Position numbers and translations under genes: made by a program
In this document: in pieces, positions 6,643 to 13,698 of the stretch
Numbering within the stretch: position 1 is the stretch's first letter
Layout of the letters: the number at the start of each line of letters is the position of its first letter
DNA from: Gammaproteobacteria bacterium
GTDB lineage: Bacteria > Pseudomonadota > Gammaproteobacteria > Xanthomonadales > Xanthomonadaceae
Direction: 5' to 3'
Assembly: GCA_025360985.1 (NCBI GenBank)
Contig: JANYBA010000210.1
Coordinates: 1-13,698, forward strand
Length of the DNA stretch: 13,698 nucleotides
The notes under the pieces: model-generated
The model's database searches: none
What the model saw: only the letters and a program-made list of their open reading frames with translations
What the model was told of the DNA's origin: nothing

Positions 6643-8703
6643 ATGCGTAGCGGGATTCTTGCCTTGGGCGTGTTGTTGGCGGCCATGGGATCGGCCAACG
6701 CCGATCCTCGTCCAGGCCCGGAAAAAATGTTTGCGCCGGAAGATCTCTTTTCGCTCGAATGGGCGTCCGATCCGCAAATGCGGCCGGATGGCGGCGCCGT
6801 CGCCTATGTGCGTTCCTCCTACGACGTGATGACCGATTCGCCGCGACGCGCGATCTGGCTGGCCGCGCCGGGAACTGGCGAACAACGGCCGCTGGTCAGC
6901 GGCCCGGCGGGCGGCGGCTCACCGCGTTGGTCGCCCGACGGCAGGCGCCTGGCCTACGTTTCCAGCGCCGAAGGCGATCGCGCGCAATTGTTCGTGCGCT
7001 GGATGGACACCGGCGCCACCGCCCGCGTCGCCAGCCTGCCCGGTGGCCCCGACAGCATTGCCTGGTCGCCCGACGGCCGCTATCTCGCCTACACGCTGTT
7101 CGAGCCGGACGAAGGCCTGTCCCTGGGCAAGCCGATGGACAAGCCGGAAGGCGCGAAGTGGGCGGAACCACTGACCATCATCGACCAGATGAACTACCGC
7201 GCCGACGGCGCCGGCTATTTGAAGCCGGGTTACAACCACATCTGGATCGTACCCAGCGACGGCGGCGCGCCGCGCCAACTGACGTTCGGCGCCTTCGACG
7301 AAAGCAGCCAGCTGTCCTGGAGTGCGGACAGCCGCGCCATCGTCTTCGCGTCCAACCGCGAAAAGGACTGGAAGCGCGCTGCCCAGGAGTCGGAAATTTT
7401 TGCCGTCGACCTGGCCACGGGCGCCATCAGCCAACTCACCCACCGCAAGGGTCCGGATGCCGAACCGGCCGTTTCCCCGGACGGAAAACTGATCGCCTAC
7501 ACCGGATTCGACGACCACCTGCGCGGCTACGAGAACCAGCGCCTGTACGTGATGAATCGCGACGGCTCGAACTCGCGCGTGCTGACCGGCTCGCTCGACC
7601 GCTCGGTGCAAGGCCCGCAGTGGGCCGGCGACAGCCGCAGCGTCTACGTCGCCTACGTCGACCATGGCGTGACCAAGGTCGCGCGCGTCGGCCTGAATGG
7701 AAAGATGAGCGACGTCGCCAGCGGCCTGGCCGGCGGCGGCCTCGATCGACCGTACAGCGGCGGCGATTTCAGCGTCGCCGGCAATGGCGCCATCGCCGCC
7801 ACGGTCGGCGACAGCCATACGCCACCGGAACTGGCGATCGGCGGCAAGGGCGGCCTGCGCCGGTCCAGCCGGCTCAACGACGACCTGTTCCTCGGCAAGT
7901 CCCTCGCCAATGTCGAAGCCTTGCCGGTCAACTCCTCCTTCGACAAGCGCGCCATCGATGCCTGGATCGTCACGCCGCCGAATTTCGATCCGAACAAGAA
8001 ATATCCGCTGATCCTGGAAATCCACGGCGGCCCCTTCGCCAGCTATGGGCCCGTGTGGTCCGACGACGACCAGTTGTACGCAGCCGCCGGCTACGTGGTG
8101 GTGTACAGCAATCCGCGCGGCTCGACTTCCTACGGCGACGAGTTCGCCAACCAGCTCGACCGCGCCTACCCGGGCCACGACTACGACGACCTGATGAGCG
8201 TGGTCGACGCCGCTATCGCCAAGGGCTTCGTCGATGCCAACAACCTGTTCGTCACCGGTGGATCCGGCGGCGGCGTGCTCAGCGCCTGGATCATCGGCAA
8301 CACCGATCGCTTCAAGGCGGCCGCGGTGCAAAAACCGGTGATCAACTGGTCGAGCTTCGTGCTCAATTCCGACGGCCCGTCCTTCTTCTACCGCTACTGG
8401 TTCTCCAGTCCGCCCTGGGAAGATCCCGACGCCTACTGGAAGCGCTCGCCGCTGTCCCTGGTCGGCAAGGTCACGACGCCGGCGCTGGTGATCGTCGGCG
8501 ACGAGGACTACCGCACGCCGGTCAGCGAATCGGAGCAGTACTACGAAGCGCTGCAGATCCGCGGCGTCCCCACCGCCCTGGTGAAGGTGCCCGGCGCCAG
8601 CCACGGCAGCATCGCGGCGCGGCCCTCGCAATCGGCAGCAAAGACGCTGGCGATCCTGGCCTGGTTCGACAAGTACCGCGCCACCCCCGCTAGCGTGAAA
8701 TAA
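6643..8703 (+). CDS. Secreted S9 family peptidase (prolyl oligopeptidase / acylaminoacyl-peptidase type)
   Basis: This 686-aa protein has a signal peptide (residues 1-20, cleavage after ANA). The N-terminal half is a beta-propeller with PD40-type repeats such as WSPDGRRLAYVS (near 96), WSPDGRYLAYTL (near 141), WSADSRAIVFAS (near 225) and VSPDGKLIAY. The C-terminal alpha/beta-hydrolase domain has HGGP at 461-464 (oxyanion region), the nucleophile Ser541 in GGSGGG, Asp622 in GDEDYRTP and His654 in GASHG, a full catalytic triad. Family members often have Tyr or His after the Ser. Here it is Gly. It probably cleaves short peptides in the periplasm, removing dipeptides or acyl-amino acids. GGGAGA before the ATG is a good ribosome site. 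It is divergent from the Asp-box gene across 213 bases, and I found no convincing promoter for it there. Confidence 0.95.
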   Translation: MRSGILALGVLLAAMGSANADPRPGPEKMFAPEDLFSLEWASDPQMRPDGGAVAYVRSSYDVMTDSPRRAIWLAAPGTGEQRPLVSGPAGGGSPRWSPDGRRLAYVSSAEGDRAQLFVRWMDTGATARVASLPGGPDSIAWSPDGRYLAYTLFEPDEGLSLGKPMDKPEGAKWAEPLTIIDQMNYRADGAGYLKPGYNHIWIVPSDGGAPRQLTFGAFDESSQLSWSADSRAIVFASNREKDWKRAAQESEIFAVDLATGAISQLTHRKGPDAEPAVSPDGKLIAYTGFDDHLRGYENQRLYVMNRDGSNSRVLTGSLDRSVQGPQWAGDSRSVYVAYVDHGVTKVARVGLNGKMSDVASGLAGGGLDRPYSGGDFSVAGNGAIAATVGDSHTPPELAIGGKGGLRRSSRLNDDLFLGKSLANVEALPVNSSFDKRAIDAWIVTPPNFDPNKKYPLILEIHGGPFASYGPVWSDDDQLYAAAGYVVVYSNPRGSTSYGDEFANQLDRAYPGHDYDDLMSVVDAAIAKGFVDANNLFVTGGSGGGVLSAWIIGNTDRFKAAAVQKPVINWSSFVLNSDGPSFFYRYWFSSPPWEDPDAYWKRSPLSLVGKVTTPALVIVGDEDYRTPVSESEQYYEALQIRGVPTALVKVPGASHGSIAARPSQSAAKTLAILAWFDKYRATPASVK

Positions 8704-8710
8704 GCGCAAG

Positions 8711-8731
8711 CTCGTGGCTCTACGCCACGAG
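8711..8731 (+). terminator. Perfect 8-bp stem-loop just after the S9 peptidase stop
   Basis: CTCGTGGC (8711-8718) pairs perfectly with GCCACGAG (8724-8731) across a 5-base loop TCTAC, 7 bases after the TAA of the peptidase. No run of T follows, so it is not a standard intrinsic terminator. It could still stop transcription or protect the mRNA 3' end. Its right arm ends 8 bases before the ATG of the doubtful small ORF. Confidence 0.4.
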
Positions 8732-8739
8732 TCGCGGCC

Positions 8740-8856
8740 ATGAACGAAAACACGCGCCGCCTGCTCGACCAGATCGCCGGACTCAGGCAGGAACTGGCGG
8801 TCGAGTTGCACAAGCCGACCGAGGAATCGCCTCGCCCGTGCCCTTACCCAGGTTGA
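8740..8856 (+). CDS. Possible 38-aa small protein with an amphipathic helix, doubtful
   Basis: An ATG at 8740 opens 38 codons, which start MNENTRRLLDQIAGLRQEL and end with a Pro-rich tail (PRPCPYPG). The first 25 residues have a heptad-like pattern of Leu, Ile and Val with charged faces, as in a short coiled coil, and look coding. The tail looks like random GC-rich translation, and its TGA stop lies within the -35 box of the next promoter. There is no good ribosome site, and the only purines upstream are in the stem-loop arm. It may be a real microprotein, or the remnant of a longer helical gene cut short when the following gene and promoter arrived. I do not recognise a family. Confidence 0.3.
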   Translation: MNENTRRLLDQIAGLRQELAVELHKPTEESPRPCPYPG

Positions 8857-8881
8857 CGCGCCCCTGGAGCGGGAGTAGGTT
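8853..8881 (+). promoter_or_regulatory. Sigma-70-type promoter of the secreted helical protein gene
   Basis: TTGACG (8853-8858) is followed after exactly 17 bases by TAGGTT (8876-8881). The -35 has five of six consensus bases, and the -10 keeps the first TA and last T. The RNA would start near 8888, about 22 bases before the ATG at 8910, with GGAG in between as ribosome site. The spacing and hexamer style match the promoter at 6458-6486, which strengthens both. Confidence 0.55.
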
Positions 8882-8909
8882 CCGTGTCGTCATCGACGGA
8901 GCTTCGACC

Positions 8910-9764
8910 ATGGCGATTCGAACGGTTTGCATGGCAGCCCTGGCGCTGGCCTGCCTTGTCGAAGGTCCGGCGCTGGCGGCGCAGACGGCGCGCATGCAGG
9001 CGATGCCGCCAACGGATGCCACCGCGCGCCCGATGATGCAGGCGCAGAGACCCACCGACGAAGAGGCCGCCACCAACGCCGCCATCGATTCGCGGCTGGC
9101 GCGCTTTGCCGCCGCCAATGCCAATGATCCGTCGGTCCAGGACGCGCTTGATGGCGCCGCGACCGAACTCCGCGGCCACCCGGAGACGTACATCGGCGCG
9201 GGCGGCAGCGTGGACCGCTCGGCCATGTCGGAATTGCTGCAGCGACATTTCGACCGCACCGGGACCGTGATCCTGCCGTCGGCGGCCGTTCCTGGCCCCG
9301 ACAATTACGCCAACCTGGGCAACATGGGCGATGGCGACATCATGGCGCTCGCCTTCATCGTGATGATGGAAGCGGCGAAATCGGAGAGCGAGGACCTCAA
9401 GCAGATCATGGCCCGCGTCAAGGCGATCAATAATGCAAAAGCGCAGCAGCGCAAGAATCTCGCCGACGCGCAGACAGCCCAGGCAGCCGCCGGCGACCAC
9501 GACCCGGGCGGCTGCGTCGACGCTGCCGATTGCCCGGACGACCCGAACGCCATGACGGCTGTCCCGGCTGGAGGGGCCAAGGACATCGACAACGCCAAGG
9601 ATACCGTCAAGGACAAACTCGACAGCTTGAGCGAGATGGGCGAGATGGAATCGCTGCGCCTGCAGATGGCGATGGATCGCAAGTCCAAGCTGATGTCGAC
9701 CCTGTCGAACCTGCTCAAGAAGGAAAGCGACACTTCCGACAGCATCATCCAGAACATCAAATGA
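8910..9764 (+). CDS. Secreted helical protein of unknown function (284 aa)
   Basis: I do not recognise a named family. The ATG at 8910 was chosen over 8838 because it begins a clean Sec signal peptide (MAIRTVCMAALALACLVEG, cleavage after ALA near residue 23) and is preceded by GGAG and the promoter at 8853-8881. The mature protein has a Met- and Pro-rich linker (25-50), a mixed region up to 130, then the hydrophobic helix DIMALAFIVMMEAA (143-156), which runs into a charged coiled-coil-like helix to about 190. A linker with Cys202 and Cys208 (CVDAADC) follows, then a second amphipathic helix region from about 224 to the C-terminus, which ends DTSDSIIQNIK. Two long helices joined by a disulfide-capable hinge recall secreted assembly or translocator proteins, but that is only a resemblance. 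It converges on the M23 peptidase gene with 22 bases between the stops. Confidence 0.8.
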   Translation: MAIRTVCMAALALACLVEGPALAAQTARMQAMPPTDATARPMMQAQRPTDEEAATNAAIDSRLARFAAANANDPSVQDALDGAATELRGHPETYIGAGGSVDRSAMSELLQRHFDRTGTVILPSAAVPGPDNYANLGNMGDGDIMALAFIVMMEAAKSESEDLKQIMARVKAINNAKAQQRKNLADAQTAQAAAGDHDPGGCVDAADCPDDPNAMTAVPAGGAKDIDNAKDTVKDKLDSLSEMGEMESLRLQMAMDRKSKLMSTLSNLLKKESDTSDSIIQNIK

Positions 9765-9786
9765 TTCGAGGCGTTTCCACCGGTCG

Positions 9787-10296
9787 CTACTTGGTCAGCA
9801 AGGGATAGGGATCGATCGCCACGCCCTGCCACCAGCGCCGCTCCGGGCCGAGGAGGAAGACGGCGAAATGCAGGTGCGGGGCGTCGGCGCTGGCATTGCC
9901 GGTGCTGCCGACGCGGCCGATCACGTCTCCGCGCTTGAGGTCGCTGCCCTCATGGATGCCGGGCGCGTACGCGTCCAGGTGCGCGTAGTAATAGCCGTAG
10001 GTCCCAGAGGGATCGAATTCGTAGATCGTCAGCCCACCCGGAACGCTGGTGAACAGCTTGACCAGTTTGCCGTCGCTGGCCGCCAGCACCGGGGTTCCCC
10101 GCGGCGCCATGATGTCAATCGCATCGTGCACGCGCCCGCTGCCGCGCGCGTCGGCGAACGTGTCGACCAGTTCGGCCGCCTTGACGCCCGCCACCGGGAT
10201 CAGCAATGACGCCGGCCGGGAAATGCAGGCCTGGGCAGCGACGACGACGACCGCGAAGAGCAAGAGTCCAAGCTGGAATTTCCGCGGTCGGCTCAT
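9787..10296 (-). CDS. M23 family metallopeptidase (LytM domain)
   Basis: This 169-aa protein has an N-terminal hydrophobic segment (8-23, LGLLLFAVVVVAAQAC), which is either a signal peptide cleaved after AQA or a membrane anchor. Cys24 is not in a good lipobox. The LytM domain has all zinc and catalytic residues: His57 and Asp61 in HDAID, His106 in YYYAHLD, and His141 and His143 in HLHF. The GxGxxxGxxHxAxD entry motif is kept only in part (GSGRVHDAID). The family are Gly-Gly or DD endopeptidases acting on peptidoglycan cross-links. This short form should be a periplasmic endopeptidase unless it is a regulator. It starts 9 bases after the L,D-transpeptidase stop, so the two are probably co-transcribed and act on the same wall. 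Confidence 0.9.
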   Translation of the reverse strand: MSRPRKFQLGLLLFAVVVVAAQACISRPASLLIPVAGVKAAELVDTFADARGSGRVHDAIDIMAPRGTPVLAASDGKLVKLFTSVPGGLTIYEFDPSGTYGYYYAHLDAYAPGIHEGSDLKRGDVIGRVGSTGNASADAPHLHFAVFLLGPERRWWQGVAIDPYPLLTK

Positions 10297-10305
10297 CGCA
10301 GTGGC

Positions 10306-11238
10306 CTATTCCTGCAATACCGCCGGCATGCCGGGTTTCACCGCATCGGCAACGAGCGTGGCACTCCAGTTGGTCAGGCGGATGCAACCGTGCGATTCGG
10401 TCTTGCCGATCATCGACGGCTCGGGACTGCCGTGGATGCCATAGTGCGGCTTCGACAGGTCTATCCAGACGACGCCGACCGGACCGTTCGGCCCCGGCGG
10501 AACGGTCGCCTTCTCCTGGCCGGCATCGGCGTCCCAGAACAGGTCGGGGTTGTAGTGGAAGACCGGATTGCGACCGACGCCCTTGATCACCCAGTCGCCC
10601 ACGGGCAGCGGGTCATGCTCGCTGCCGGTGGACGCAGGAAAACGCGCCAGCACCTTGCCGGAGGCATCCAGCAGCGACACCGAGGCATCGGAACGATCGA
10701 CCAGCACTTTGGCGACCGGCAGCAGTGGCGCCGCCGAGTCGACATTGGGCACGACGATGGTTTCGCCGGCGTGCCCGAAATCCTTGCCCGGATTCAGGCG
10801 CTTCAAAAGCGACGGGCTGGCGTGGAAGCGCTCCCCGAATGCTTCGAGCGGCGACGAATACCCCAACGCCGCCAACTTGGATTTTTCCAGCATCTCCGAA
10901 GGTATCGGCACGAACGGCCCGGCGACGTCGGCGTCGACGATCGTGTAGTTCGCCAGGGTCGGGGCCTGGTCGCTGCGCAGCGCCGCCCAGGTGGCCGCGG
11001 CGACTACGCCGCTCGCGCCCAGGCCATTGGCGTCCTGATAGGCCGCGACGGCCTTGCGGGTATTGCCGCCGCCCCTGGCGTCGATCTCGCCGGGCGAAAA
11101 ATGGGCGCGGTCGAGCAATACCTGGACGTCCAGCATGCTGGCCGGGCTGGGATCGGCCCCGACCGTCGGTACGGGTTTCGAAACCGCCGCCAGCGGCATG
11201 GCGATCACGGCGAGAGCGAGTAGTTTTGGCAAGTTCAC
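10306..11238 (-). CDS. L,D-transpeptidase (YkuD) with peptidoglycan-binding and LysM-like regions
   Basis: Read from GTG 11238-11236, this is a 310-aa exported protein. It has a signal peptide ([17 protein letters not shown]), a PG_binding_1-like helical domain at about 35-90 ([17 protein letters not shown], then [11 protein letters not shown]), a LysM-like region at about 121-167 (LKRLNPGKD, then ETIVVPNV), and a YkuD domain at about 176-308. The YkuD domain carries His269 (YGIHGSPEP) and the catalytic Cys285 in [10 protein letters not shown]. It would form 3-3 cross-links or attach proteins to peptidoglycan. The GTG is chosen because the only ATG that gives a signal peptide is absent, and the frame upstream (to 11484) overlaps another gene and is Trp/Cys-rich shadow. 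There is no clear ribosome site. The 91 bases upstream show no convincing promoter. Confidence 0.9.
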   Translation of the reverse strand: MNLPKLLALAVIAMPLAAVSKPVPTVGADPSPASMLDVQVLLDRAHFSPGEIDARGGGNTRKAVAAYQDANGLGASGVVAAATWAALRSDQAPTLANYTIVDADVAGPFVPIPSEMLEKSKLAALGYSSPLEAFGERFHASPSLLKRLNPGKDFGHAGETIVVPNVDSAAPLLPVAKVLVDRSDASVSLLDASGKVLARFPASTGSEHDPLPVGDWVIKGVGRNPVFHYNPDLFWDADAGQEKATVPPGPNGPVGVVWIDLSKPHYGIHGSPEPSMIGKTESHGCIRLTNWSATLVADAVKPGMPAVLQE

Positions 11239-11329
11239 GAAGGGGCACCCAGCGTTGGAGTCAGGACCCGATGATGCGGCGGGCCCGATGAACGCAGACA
11301 AACGAATCGCGCCCGGCACAACGTGGCGT

Positions 11330-11515
11330 TCAGCGTGGCTCCATCCGCCGGTGCAGGAGGCGCACCAGGAAATAACCGAGCACGGCGGCAAGCACGGCGT
11401 AGGCGACATCCACGGAAAGCAACAGCGCCAGCGCGACGCAGGCCAGGACGACCACGATCGCCCGCACCAGGCTGCGCCGGGCATGCGTGTCGGTGTGGAT
11501 CGGATCAGCGGCCAT
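11330..11515 (-). CDS. Small membrane protein, 61 aa
   Basis: An ATG at 11515 opens 61 codons with two hydrophobic segments, [15 protein letters not shown] (about 19-33) and [15 protein letters not shown] (about 37-51). They are separated by a single Asp-containing turn and flanked by basic residues (HARRSLVR before, [10 protein letters not shown] after). That pattern is a hairpin in the inner membrane with both ends in the cytoplasm. It begins 8 bases after the decarboxylase stop, so it is probably in that transcript. There is no recognisable ribosome site or named family. It is supported by its composition, which differs sharply from the Arg-rich shadow upstream in the same frame. Confidence 0.65.
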   Translation of the reverse strand: MAADPIHTDTHARRSLVRAIVVVLACVALALLLSVDVAYAVLAAVLGYFLVRLLHRRMEPR

Positions 11516-11523
11516 CGAAAAGA

Positions 11524-12921
11524 CTATGCGCCGTTGCGCACCTTCTGGAACGCCATGGCGATCGCCGCCGCGCTGCGCAGCACGTCGGGCTTGGAGGTCT
11601 GCCAGTTCGACACCGAGATGCGCATCGCCGCCTTGCCTTGCCAGGTCGTGCCGCTCAGCCAGCAGGTGCCTTCCTCCTGCACCGCCGCGACCACTGCGCG
11701 CGTGATCCTGTCGTCGTCGCCGAAGCGCACCAGCACCTGGTTCAGCACCACGTCGTTGAGCACCTGCACGCCCTGCTCGACCGCGAACAAGGTGGCGAAC
11801 TGGCGGGCGCGGGCGCAGCAATTGTCGACCATGGCCTCGACGCCGTCGCTGCCAAACGCGCGCAGGGCCGCGTAGACCGGCACGCCACGCGCGCGCCGGG
11901 AAAATTCCGGCACCCAATCCACCTCATCGCGTTCCAGCCCTCGGGTCGGCATCAGGTAGGCGGCGCTGGCGGTCATCGCTGCGCGGTGGTCTTCACCGTG
12001 CCGAACGATGGCCACGCCGCAGTCGTAGGGCACGTTCAGCCATTTATGCGCGTCGGTGGCCCAGGAGTCCGCCAGCTCGATGCCGGCGGCGAGCGCGGCG
12101 TGCTTGCGGCTGGCGCGCGCCCACAAGCCGAAGGCGCCATCCACATGCAGCCAGGCGTCGTGCTCGCGCGTGGCCTTGCCGATTTCGCGCAGGTCATCGA
12201 AAGCGCCGGTGTTCACGTTGCCGGCTTGGGCGCAGACGATGGTCGGGCCTTCGAGCGTGGCCAGCAACTCGCGCAGGCGATCCGGGCGCATGCGCCCCTG
12301 TTCGTCGGATTCGACCCGCTGGATGTTGCGCGTGCCCAGTCCGAGGTAACGCAGGGCGACGTCGATGGTCACGTGCGATTCGGCCGAGGCCACGACATTG
12401 ATTTTTGGCGCGCCGTTCAGGCCATCGGCCTCGACGTCCCAGCCGGCGAGGCGCAGCACGCGGTGGCGCGCGGCCGCGAGGCAGGTGAAGCTCGCCATCT
12501 GGCAGCCGGTGACGAATCCGACTTCCGACTCGATCGGCAATTCGAACAACTCGACCAGCCAATGGCCGGCGATTTCCTCGATCACCGAAATCAGGGGCGA
12601 AGTCGCGTACATGCCGGCGTTCTGGTCCCAAGCCGAGACCAGCCAATCGGCCGCCAACGCCGCCGGCGTGGTGCCGCCGATGACGAATCCGAAATAGCGC
12701 GGCGAGCCGCTGGCGGTGGCGCCGCGTTCGCCCTGGGCGGCGAGCAGGTCGATCACCGACTCCGCGCTCGCTCCCCTCTTCAGCAATGGCAGGCGCAGCG
12801 CCGCCAGCAGTTCATCGCGACTGGCGCGGCTGCCGACATGGCGCTCGGATTGCCGGTTGAGATAGTCGATGGCATGCGCGTGGGCCCGGTCGAGCAAGGG
12901 GCTGAAGTCGCTATCGGCCAT
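11524..12921 (-). CDS. Group II PLP-dependent amino acid decarboxylase
   Basis: This 465-aa enzyme has the aromatic-amino-acid / glutamate decarboxylase fold (PF00282 type). Visible sites are SAESHVTID with His183, which stacks on the PLP ring, then HVDGAFGLWA with Asp261, which binds the pyridine nitrogen, then ATDAHKWLNVPYDCG with the Schiff-base Lys293. SPRYFGFVIGG near residues 73-83 and the ending WQTSKPDVLRSAAAIAMAF are typical of bacterial members often labelled aspartate aminotransferase family. The natural substrate cannot be read from sequence. Tryptophan, tyrosine, DOPA and 2,4-diaminobutyrate are the usual possibilities. The ATG at 12921 has GGAAGGA 11 bases upstream. An in-frame TTG at 12969 is possible but adds a tail unlike the family. 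A CATAAT -10-like box (12963-12958) in the 75-base gap may give it its own promoter. Confidence 0.9.
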   Translation of the reverse strand: MADSDFSPLLDRAHAHAIDYLNRQSERHVGSRASRDELLAALRLPLLKRGASAESVIDLLAAQGERGATASGSPRYFGFVIGGTTPAALAADWLVSAWDQNAGMYATSPLISVIEEIAGHWLVELFELPIESEVGFVTGCQMASFTCLAAARHRVLRLAGWDVEADGLNGAPKINVVASAESHVTIDVALRYLGLGTRNIQRVESDEQGRMRPDRLRELLATLEGPTIVCAQAGNVNTGAFDDLREIGKATREHDAWLHVDGAFGLWARASRKHAALAAGIELADSWATDAHKWLNVPYDCGVAIVRHGEDHRAAMTASAAYLMPTRGLERDEVDWVPEFSRRARGVPVYAALRAFGSDGVEAMVDNCCARARQFATLFAVEQGVQVLNDVVLNQVLVRFGDDDRITRAVVAAVQEEGTCWLSGTTWQGKAAMRISVSNWQTSKPDVLRSAAAIAMAFQKVRNGA

Positions 12922-12996
12922 GGTCGCGGCGGTCCTTCCGGGATTCGTCCGCTCGGGATTATGGCCCAAGGCGGGCCGAACGTTCCGAAATGCAGC

Positions 12997-13698
12997 TCAC
13001 CCCGTCGGCGGATGCCGCCGTCCGGGTCCGGAAGCCTTGCGCCCCGCCCTGACCAGGGCCGGCGGTTCGCAGGTCTGCAGGCGTCCCGACAAATCGAGGC
13101 AGCGATCGACAAGGGCGCGCGCGGCTTCGTGCAGCGGCTCGCTGTGCTTGACGAACTCGACGTTGCGCTCCATGTCCTCGGCGGTCCAGCCACGGCTGTG
13201 CGCGATGTACGGGAACTGCGGGAACTGCATGCCCAGCTCGCCGAAGAACTGCAGCATCTGGCCGGCGACCGACTGGATGTTGTCCTGGCCGCCGATCACG
13301 ATCAGCCCGGCGACCTTGTTCTTCAACATCACCCGGTTGCGGATGGTGATCTGGTTCTGCACGGTATTCAGGCGCTCGGCCATCTTGAAGTACAGCGAGC
13401 TGGCCGCGCCCCAGCGGATCGGCGTCGCCACCAGCACCACGTCGGCCCAGAACACCAGGTTCTCGTAAACCGCGTTCATGCCGTCGCCGGGATCCATCTG
13501 GGAAATGCTGCAGGGCCAGGTGCAGGCGTGGGCGCTCTTGGAGTAATAGCCCTCGCAGGCGCGGAAATTCAGCTCGCGCAGCTTGACCATGCGCGTTTCC
13601 AGCCCGTGCTGGTCGCGCACGTGCGCCAGCGCCGATTCCAGCAGGGCCTCGGAGGTCGAATAGCGCGGATTGGCGTTGTCCATGATCGTGGTCGAGAT
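12997..13698 (-). CDS. Flavodoxin-fold NAD(P)H-dependent FMN reductase, 5' end outside the window
   Basis: The frame is open from the window edge to the TGA at 12999-12997. An ATG at 13683 exists, but the residues before it (ISTTI) complete the first flavodoxin beta-strand and FMN-phosphate loop, so I think the true start lies outside. Counting from that Met, the core shows ADVVLVATPIRWGAASSLYFK at 80-100, the family's P-I/V-x-W/Y-G flavin loop, and AGLIVIGGQDNIQSVAGQ as the later strand and loop. Three cysteines, Cys43, Cys54 and Cys58 (in ACEGYYSKSAHACTWPC), sit where iron-sulfur flavoproteins have their cluster ligands, so an Fe-S or redox-disulfide site is possible. The last 20 residues are basic and low in complexity. 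The decarboxylase begins 75 bases downstream. Confidence 0.85.
   Translation of the reverse strand: MSTTIMDNANPRYSTSEALLESALAHVRDQHGLETRMVKLRELNFRACEGYYSKSAHACTWPCSISQMDPGDGMNAVYENLVFWADVVLVATPIRWGAASSLYFKMAERLNTVQNQITIRNRVMLKNKVAGLIVIGGQDNIQSVAGQMLQFFGELGMQFPQFPYIAHSRGWTAEDMERNVEFVKHSEPLHEAARALVDRCLDLSGRLQTCEPPALVRAGRKASGPGRRHPPTG

Noticed and set aside
6430..6885. N-terminal extension of the Asp-box protein up to 6885
   Set aside because: The extension overlaps the divergent peptidase gene and lacks a ribosome site, while the start at 6429 has a signal peptide, GGGGAGGG and a promoter.
6759..8693. 644-codon plus-strand ORF in another frame of the S9 peptidase
   Set aside because: Extreme Arg content and no domains. 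The overlapping frame carries the full S9 catalytic triad and a signal peptide.
6919..8811. 630-codon minus-strand ORF
   Set aside because: Antisense to the S9 peptidase; composition is typical of a shadow and there are no motifs.
11239..11329. Possible promoter TTGTCT with CATCAT before the L,D-transpeptidase
   Set aside because: The spacing is 19 bases and both boxes are weak, so I did not list it.
13006..13020. Inverted repeat CGGCG/CGCCG
   Set aside because: It lies within the last codons of the flavin reductase, is only 5 base pairs, and is likely chance in GC-rich coding DNA.

Overview
This window is chromosomal DNA from a GC-rich proteobacterium. YaeQ is a proteobacterial family, and together with the codon use and two promoters of the form TTGAC-N17-TAGnTT it suggests a gammaproteobacterium of the Xanthomonadales/Lysobacterales type. 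That placement is an inference. I see no tRNA, rRNA, CRISPR array, transposase, integrase or phage gene. Coding density is high and no stretch over 300 bases lacks a gene.

Region 1 (1-2180, minus strand) holds three genes whose stop and start codons overlap: a GT1-fold glycosyltransferase, a small cupin, and an alpha/beta hydrolase that resembles eukaryotic MEST/PEG1. The hydrolase runs off the left edge. The overlaps (ATGA, then TAGTG) imply tight translational coupling and one pathway, whose product I cannot name. This is the best candidate for an undescribed system here. Region 2 (2222-3737, plus strand) is a divergent pair: yaeQ and a threonine-dehydratase-like PLP enzyme. A short dispersed-repeat-like element fills the gap between that enzyme's stop and the converging methyltransferase.

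Region 3 (3778-6429, minus strand) reads from right to left as a secreted Asp-box (sialidase-type) beta-propeller protein, a MAPEG membrane protein, and a NanM-like SAM methyltransferase two bases downstream. Region 4 (6643-9764, plus strand) has a secreted S9 prolyl-oligopeptidase-type peptidase divergent from the propeller gene, then a stem-loop with a doubtful 38-codon ORF, then a secreted helical protein of unknown function behind a good promoter.

Region 5 (9787-13698, minus strand) reads from right to left as a flavodoxin-fold NAD(P)H-dependent FMN reductase (start outside the window), a group II PLP-dependent decarboxylase, a 61-aa membrane protein, an L,D-transpeptidase with peptidoglycan-binding and LysM-like regions, and an M23 endopeptidase. 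The last two form a cell-wall remodelling pair 9 bases apart.

Functions are read from motifs and remembered family patterns only. No database search was run.
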